Of a stretch of 42,860 nucleotides of DNA, positions 39,705-42,860 are shown piece after piece. Within the stretch, counting starts at the first letter, position 1; each line of letters opens with the position of its first letter. Where the stretch lies: positions 1-42,860 of the forward strand of contig JAHJKD010000040.1 of assembly GCA_018822435.1 (NCBI GenBank), given 5' to 3'. Below the pieces are notes generated by a model. It was not told where the DNA came from and ran no database searches. It saw nothing but the letters and a program-made list of their open reading frames with translations. The stretch is from Patescibacteria group bacterium (GTDB taxonomy: Bacteria; Patescibacteriota; Patescibacteriia; UBA9570; JAHJKD01). Position numbers and translations under genes: made by a program.

Positions 39705-39831
39705 CCAAGAAGCTAAGGAATATACTCAGGATTAGTTGCCTGTTGGCCAGCCCGAATGCCAAAAGGTATTCAGGGAGGAGAGAGATTTTGGCCGCGTAGG
39801 CACTCCGAGTCAATACTCCTTAGCTTCCTGG
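39705..39831 (-). ncRNA. Long branched hairpin, element E
   Basis: The outer 15-bp stem pairs CCAGGAAGCTAAGGA (39817-39831, minus strand) with TCCTTAGCTTCTTGG (39705-39719). Further helices inside pair ACTC with GAGT, GTGCC with GGCAAC (one bulge), GGCC with GGCC, and CCTGAATACC with GGCATTCGGG around TTTT. Its internal loop shows CTCTCTCC, complementary to the GGAGAGAG motif of the other elements. No coding frame of note exists on either strand. It directly precedes terminator T3, so it may be the body of a small RNA. It matches no RNA class I know. Confidence 0.7.
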
Positions 39832-39861
39832 ACGGATTCCAGGGGATTAATTTTTCTAACC

Positions 39862-39923
39862 AAAAAACCCGAGCCTTATTATAACACTCTCTCCTTAGAA
39901 CAGGAAGTTATATCAGACTCGAG
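39862..39923 (-). terminator. Terminator-like hairpin with GGAGAGAG loop (T2)
   Basis: On the minus strand CTCGAGTCT (39915-39923) pairs with AGGCTCGGG (39868-39876) including two G-U pairs, and ATAAC pairs with GTTAT; T6 follows. The loop presents AAGGAGAGAGT (39886-39896). The G-U pairs would be mismatches on the other strand, supporting minus-strand transcription. Confidence 0.7.
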
Positions 39924-40000
39924 TTTATTTGTATAATGGGACAGATTCATTCTTTTGTTTTTCTTATATATTAATTTAATAAACAATTGAAAATCTTCCA

Positions 40001-40033
40001 GAAAGCCAAGCGCCAGTTAAGGCGCCGGCTTTC
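40001..40033 (-). ncRNA. Hairpin F, exclusive with the base of element A
   Basis: GAAAGCC and GGCTTTC pair at the base and GCGCC with GGCGC above, around AGTTAA. The segment 40027-40033 is also needed for the closing helix of element A (40029-40034 with 40109-40114), so both cannot form together. Confidence 0.6.
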
Positions 40034-40114
40034 AACAGGAAGGAAAAGGAGGTGATATTGGGACAATTTAATTTAAATATTTCCCGCTCTCCTCCTATTC
40101 TTTCCTGCTGAAAG
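40029..40114 (-). ncRNA. Structured element A of the tandem RNA array
   Basis: The closing helix pairs CTTTCA with TGAAAG, followed by CAGGAA/TTCCTG and GGAGG/CCTCC. An asymmetric internal loop (GCTCT opposite TGATATT) leads to a short GGGA/TCCC helix with an A/T-rich loop. The layout (long lower helix, purine-rich internal loop with GGAGAG, short upper helix, AATATT-type loop) is the same as in elements B and C, but the paired bases differ. Confidence 0.65.
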
Positions 40115-40127
40115 AACCTTTCTGAGG

Positions 40128-40212
40128 ACAAGTGAGATAAGGTGGTGGTAAAGCCTAGAGACAATTTATATTAATATTTCTCTGGCTACTCTCTCCCTTA
40201 CCTCGCTTTTTC
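40128..40212 (-). ncRNA. Structured element B of the tandem RNA array
   Basis: An 85-bp unit nearly identical to element C (one extra C). Lower helix: GAGGTAAGG with CCTTATCTC on the minus strand, one G-U pair. Upper helix: AGCC-AGAGA with TCTCT-A-GGCT. The internal loop has GAGAGAG(T) opposite TTACCACCA. A GTGAGA/TCTCAC helix (40132-40137 with 40211-40216) is an alternative closing stem seen only in this copy. Confidence 0.75.
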
Positions 40213-40245
40213 TCACAAATCCTTGATTGGGGTTATTTTCTAGGA

Positions 40246-40329
40246 ACAAGTGAGATAAGGTGGTGGTAAAGCCTAGAGACAATTTATATTAATATTTCTC
40301 TGGCTACTCTCTCCTTACCTCGCTTTTTC
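40246..40329 (-). ncRNA. Structured element C of the tandem RNA array
   Basis: Direct repeat of element B at a period of about 118 bp, identical but for one missing base in the internal loop (CTCTCC instead of CTCTCCC). Lower helix 40252-40260 with 40313-40321; upper helix 40270-40279 with 40297-40305; loop motif 40305-40314. The spacer between B and C (40213-40245) is not repeated. Confidence 0.75.
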
Positions 40330-40357
40330 CTACAATTTTGGGCACAACTGAAGTATG

Positions 40358-40404
40358 AAAAAAAGCAGTAGTTTGCGTGCTGGAAAGAGTATGCAAAATA
40401 CTGC
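40358..40404 (-). terminator. Terminator T1 early in the RNA array
   Basis: On the minus strand GCAGTA (40399-40404) pairs with TACTGC (40365-40370) and TTTGC with GCAAA, one mismatch between, followed by T7 (40358-40364). Its loop contains TACTCTTTCC (40382-40391), complementary to the GGAGAGAGTA motif at 40420-40429. Confidence 0.75.
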
Positions 40405-40419
40405 CGTTTTCTATATATG

Positions 40420-40429
40420 TACTCTCTCC
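40420..40429 (-). promoter_or_regulatory. GGAGAGAGTA motif, possible antiterminator arm
   Basis: This 10-nt motif can pair over its whole length (one G-U pair) with 40382-40391 in the T1 loop. Such pairing would compete with or brace the T1 hairpin. The same motif recurs at 40305-40314 (C), in B, in shortened form in A, and at 39885-39894 (T2). Confidence 0.5.
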
Positions 40430-40458
40430 AAAGTATCTCGATTTTTAATGAACATATA

Positions 40459-40487
40459 AGTATATACACAAAAAAAGATTTTGTCAA
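40459..40487 (-). promoter_or_regulatory. Promoter of the structured RNA array
   Basis: Minus strand TTGACA (40482-40487), 17-bp spacer, TATACT (40459-40464). It is one of the best sigma-70 matches in the window and points into a region without coding frames. Start expected near 40452. Confidence 0.75.
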
Positions 40488-40501
40488 GACCCCGACAAAA
40501 C
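40472..40501 (-). terminator. Terminator of the lepA operon, overlapping the RNA promoter
   Basis: On the minus strand TTTTGTC and GACAAAA pair around an 8-nt loop, followed by TCTTTTTTT. It lies about 30 nt after the stop at 40529. The -35 box TTGACA of the RNA promoter is part of its 3' arm. Confidence 0.8.
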
Positions 40502-40528
40502 CTTCCGCTAATATTAGCTAAATTTGTG

Positions 40529-40849
40529 CTATTTTTTCAATTTATTCTTGAATTCACCTATATTAAAATATACTTCTGCGCCGCCTTCGACAGGCCGTAA
40601 TACGATCGTACTTTCTATTTGAGTATCAACGTCTTTTTTCATTGGATCATCAGTTCTTTTCATAAATTTCATTTCCCGATAATCAACTACTTCATATTCT
40701 GTATCGTTTAAAGTAATTTTATCTCCAATTTCATAATAACAACCAGCGTCTTTGAACTCCTGTTCAACTTTTAGGCCTTTCTGAACTTTTTCATACCCTG
40801 AGGCCCATAAAGGCCGGCCTACGTCTGGTGATTTAATTGGTTCTCCCAT
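40529..40849 (-). CDS. Small conserved-looking protein of unknown function after lepA (106 aa)
   Basis: The protein begins MGEPIKSPDVGRPLWASGYE and has a central beta-rich stretch (YYEIGDKITLNDTEYEVVDY) followed by VLRPVEGGAEVYFNIGEF. No signal peptide, membrane span or Cys cluster is seen. The alternation of short strands suggests a small beta-barrel, but I do not recognise a family. It follows lepA by 10 nt and a terminator follows it, so it is the second gene of the lepA operon. Confidence 0.7.
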   Translation of the reverse strand: MGEPIKSPDVGRPLWASGYEKVQKGLKVEQEFKDAGCYYEIGDKITLNDTEYEVVDYREMKFMKRTDDPMKKDVDTQIESTIVLRPVEGGAEVYFNIGEFKNKLKK

Positions 40850-40859
40850 AATATTTATG

Positions 40860-42641
40860 TTATCTTTTTAATACGGCTAAGAAGGCTTCTTGTGGTATGT
40901 CCACCTTGCCGATGGCCTTCATCTTCTTTTTACCAGCTTTTTGCTTTTCCAGCAACTTACGCTTTCGGGTAACATCACCACCATATAATTTAGCAGTTAC
41001 GTCTTTGCGCATAGCCGGGATCTTTTCCGAAGCGTAAATTTTTCCGCCCACGGCTGCCTGGACGCGGACTTCGAACATTTGCCGGGGCAAAACATCTTTT
41101 AGGGCCTTGGCGATTTTTCGGCCAGCTCTTTGGACTTCGTCTTTATAGACAATGGAAGCCAGGGCCTCGACTGGTTCAGTCGCGACTAATATATCCATGC
41201 GCGAAACAGTGCATGTCTGATAACCGGCAAAGTCATAATTCAAACTGGCATAACCAGAAGAAATGTTTTTAAGTTTGTCATAAAAATCCACGACTATCTG
41301 AGAGAGGGGCACTTTGTAATGAATGACAACTCTAAACTCATCCAAATATTCCATTTGATTATCAACCGGTATTCCCCTCTTCTCCTGAAGCAAAGTCATG
41401 ATACCGCCGATATAATCAGACGGGGTGACAACATCTATCATCATCATGGGTTCTTCCACGTGGTCGATGAAATTAGGATCAGGTAAATCTAACGGTGAGG
41501 AAATTATTTTTTCTTCTCCTTTAGAGGTGGTGACTTTATAAGCAACAGATGGAACGGTAACTATTAAATCTAAATTGAATTCGCGTTTTAATCTTTCCTG
41601 GACAATATCAAGATGAAGCAAACCAAGAAAACCAGCGCGAAAACCAAAACCTAAGGCGGTTGATCTTTCTGGTTCGTATATCATGGCCGCGTCATTCAGC
41701 TTCAACTTTTCCATGGCTTCTTTTAGTTCCGGATAATCATTGCCTTCCTGGCAAAAAATGCCGGCAAAAACCATGGGCTTAACTTCTTTGTACCCGGCCA
41801 AAGGCTCTGAGGCCTGATTTTTTAAAATTGTAACAGTGTCACCAACTCTGCTTTCAGCCACTTCTTTAAAACCAGTTACTATATAGCCGATATCCCCGGC
41901 GGATAAAGAATTTTCAGATTTCATTTTTGGTTTGAAGAAACCGACTTCTAATACTTCGCTTTCTTTTTGGGTAGCTAAAAGTCTCATTCTGTCCCCTTTT
42001 TTAATCTTCCCATCAAAAACTCTGACATAGGTGATAACACCGCGATAGTCATCGAATACAGAATCAAATATCAAGGCCCGGGTTTTATCCGAGGTGGTTT
42101 TAGGTTCAGGCACTTTTTCCACTACGGCTTTTAAAACCGCTTCTACATTTTCTCCGGTTTTGGCGGAAACTGGAATAATATCTTTTTCATCACAACCAAG
42201 AAGCCCAACGACTTCTTTGGTGACTTTTTTTACATCCGCCGCAGGCAAGTCAATCTTATTAAGAACCGGGATTATTTCTAAATCCTGCTCTATGGCAAGA
42301 TAGAGATTAGCTAAAGTCTGGGCCTCTATTCCCTGAGTGGCATCTACTACTAATAAGGCGCCTTCGCAGCAAGCCAGGCTCCGGGAAACTTCATAGCTGA
42401 AATCAACATGACCGGGTGTATCGATCAGGTTTAATATATTGCCTTCATATTCCATTCTAACTGGCTGAAGCTTGATGGTAATACCTCTTTCTCTTTCTAG
42501 ATCCATAGAATCAAGCAGCTGTTCTTTCATGTCCCTTTTTTCAACTGTGCCGGTCAATTCCAAAAGACGGTCGGCCAGCGTAGACTTGCCGTGGTCGATG
42601 TGAGCGATGATGCAGAAATTACGGATTTTTTCTAGATTCAT
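40860..42641 (-). CDS. lepA: Elongation factor 4 (LepA), translational GTPase
   Basis: This 593-aa protein is the normal length. GTPase motifs: IAHIDHGKSTLADRLLELTG (G1, about 11-30), RGITIK (G2), DTPGHVDFSYEV (G3) and NKIDLP (G4). The LepA-specific C-terminus is present (GFRAGFLGLLHLDIVQERL; KLYGGDVTRKRKLLEKQKAG). It acts on ribosomes, helping them recover from stalled or mistranslocated states and perhaps in assembly. Its promoter lies 7 nt before the ATG. Confidence 0.97.
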   Translation of the reverse strand: MNLEKIRNFCIIAHIDHGKSTLADRLLELTGTVEKRDMKEQLLDSMDLERERGITIKLQPVRMEYEGNILNLIDTPGHVDFSYEVSRSLACCEGALLVVDATQGIEAQTLANLYLAIEQDLEIIPVLNKIDLPAADVKKVTKEVVGLLGCDEKDIIPVSAKTGENVEAVLKAVVEKVPEPKTTSDKTRALIFDSVFDDYRGVITYVRVFDGKIKKGDRMRLLATQKESEVLEVGFFKPKMKSENSLSAGDIGYIVTGFKEVAESRVGDTVTILKNQASEPLAGYKEVKPMVFAGIFCQEGNDYPELKEAMEKLKLNDAAMIYEPERSTALGFGFRAGFLGLLHLDIVQERLKREFNLDLIVTVPSVAYKVTTSKGEEKIISSPLDLPDPNFIDHVEEPMMMIDVVTPSDYIGGIMTLLQEKRGIPVDNQMEYLDEFRVVIHYKVPLSQIVVDFYDKLKNISSGYASLNYDFAGYQTCTVSRMDILVATEPVEALASIVYKDEVQRAGRKIAKALKDVLPRQMFEVRVQAAVGGKIYASEKIPAMRKDVTAKLYGGDVTRKRKLLEKQKAGKKKMKAIGKVDIPQEAFLAVLKR

Positions 42642-42648
42642 AGCTTGT

Positions 42649-42677
42649 AATTTACCTTATTTTGATTTTATTTTCAA
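42649..42677 (-). promoter_or_regulatory. Promoter of lepA (leaderless type)
   Basis: Minus strand TTGAAA (42672-42677), 17-bp spacer, TAAATT (42649-42654), 7 nt, ATG. It overlaps the divergent promoter at 42662-42690. Confidence 0.6.
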
Positions 42678-42690
42678 GGGTTGTTATAAT
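42662..42690 (+). promoter_or_regulatory. Promoter of the transposase gene
   Basis: Plus strand TTGATT (42662-42667), 17-bp spacer, TATAAT (42685-42690). It faces away from lepA, and the two promoters share bases 42662-42677. Confidence 0.6.
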
Positions 42691-42700
42691 GGTAATGGCG

Positions 42701-42729
42701 TCCACATGGCAATCCATGCGGATTTTTTT
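42701..42729 (+). terminator. REP-like hairpin with T tract before the transposase
   Basis: CATGG and CCATG pair around CAAT, extended by TCC/GGA with one A-C mismatch, followed by T7. It lies between the promoter and the ATG at 42734. It may be the REP palindrome recognised by the transposase, a block to read-through, or both. Confidence 0.6.
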
Positions 42730-42733
42730 ATTT

Positions 42734-42860
42734 ATGTATATTGCCCGGAACCGCAAACCGCAACGGTTGAAAAATAGGGATTATTCGAAAAATGGATATT
42801 ATTTTGTGACTTTTTGTTCACGGTTTTTTATTCGTTGGTTTGGAAAAATTGAGGATGATC
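42734..42860 (+). CDS. REP-associated tyrosine transposase (Y1_Tnp), N-terminal part
   Basis: The plus strand opens with MYIARNRKPQRLKNRDYSKN, followed by GYYFVTFCSRFFIRWFGKIE, and runs off the window. The 'RLKxxDYSxxGxYFVTxC' pattern is the standard start of RAYT proteins (IS200-like HUH enzymes), which act on REP palindromes as single domesticated genes. Only 42 codons are visible; the HUH and Tyr residues lie beyond the edge. It has its own promoter and a hairpin upstream. Confidence 0.85.
   Translation, partial: MYIARNRKPQRLKNRDYSKNGYYFVTFCSRFFIRWFGKIEDD

Noticed and set aside
40128-40329. CRISPR array made of the two 85-bp repeats
   Set aside because: Only two long units with a 33-nt gap, internal helices instead of short repeats, and no cas genes.
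39736-40487. Short ORFs in the structured RNA region (66, 62 and 67 aa)
   Set aside because: They cross hairpins and repeats, lack start signals and give low-complexity or unfamiliar products; the region is better explained as non-coding RNA.
39662-40490. Known riboswitch or T-box in the RNA region
   Set aside because: GGAGAGAGTA looked a little like the start of THF or yybP-ykoY elements, but their other conserved segments are absent; the T-box UGGNACCGCG sequence is not found on the minus strand.

Overview
The window looks like a piece of a Candidate Phyla Radiation (Patescibacteria) chromosome, probably from a Parcubacteria-type lineage. This is inferred from gene content: a compact, AT-rich, almost entirely minus-strand layout, a lean Sec and peptidoglycan gene set, a FtsK/TraD-like ATPase beside a single-pass membrane partner, a LamG-type pseudopilin, and FG-GAP/L,D-transpeptidase fusions. 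The code is standard (TGA is a stop). No rRNA, tRNA or CRISPR array was seen. One unusual feature is that many genes have a sigma-70-like -10 box only 6-9 nt before the ATG, so many mRNAs are probably leaderless.

Layout. 1-137: start of a TrmB-like regulator that runs off the window. 263-5474: a minus-strand operon reading mtnA, class II aldolase, apt, mtnP, SPFH protein, inositol-phosphatase-like protein, yjbQ and a small Zn-binding protein; its core is methylthioadenosine salvage ending in an aldolase. 5541-7052 and 10284-16841: five paralogous, very cysteine-rich proteins of about 500-570 residues, four in one operon, interrupted by a plus-strand coiled-coil/zinc-ribbon pair, a radical SAM gene and ATP-dependent PEP carboxykinase. 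16883-21659: TraD/VirD4-like ATPase, its membrane partner, and a sigma-region-4/HARE-HTH regulator. 21818-24377: secF and secD, with a parvulin-like domain inserted in SecD. 24428-27752: two secreted FG-GAP + YkuD L,D-transpeptidases separated by a decayed GxxExxY element. 27904-28257: a lone GC-rich gene with a strong Shine-Dalgarno, unlike everything around it. 28322-33062: LamG pseudopilin, secA, hpf. 33082-39633: envelope cluster murB, murC, folC, murG, an orphan gene and ftsW. 39662-40490: about 830 nt of non-coding DNA packed with hairpins, including an 85-bp tandemly repeated structured unit and a recurring GGAGAGAG motif, driven by a near-consensus promoter. 40529-42641: small unknown gene and lepA. 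42734-end: start of a REP-associated tyrosine transposase.

Functionally the window combines envelope building (Mur/FtsW, L,D-transpeptidases, Sec, pilin) with nucleoside and methylthio salvage. The two strongest candidates for undescribed biology are the symmetric cysteine-rich protein family and the structured RNA array upstream of ftsW. All functions are read from motifs by eye; no database search, folding program or composition count was run unless a count is stated.
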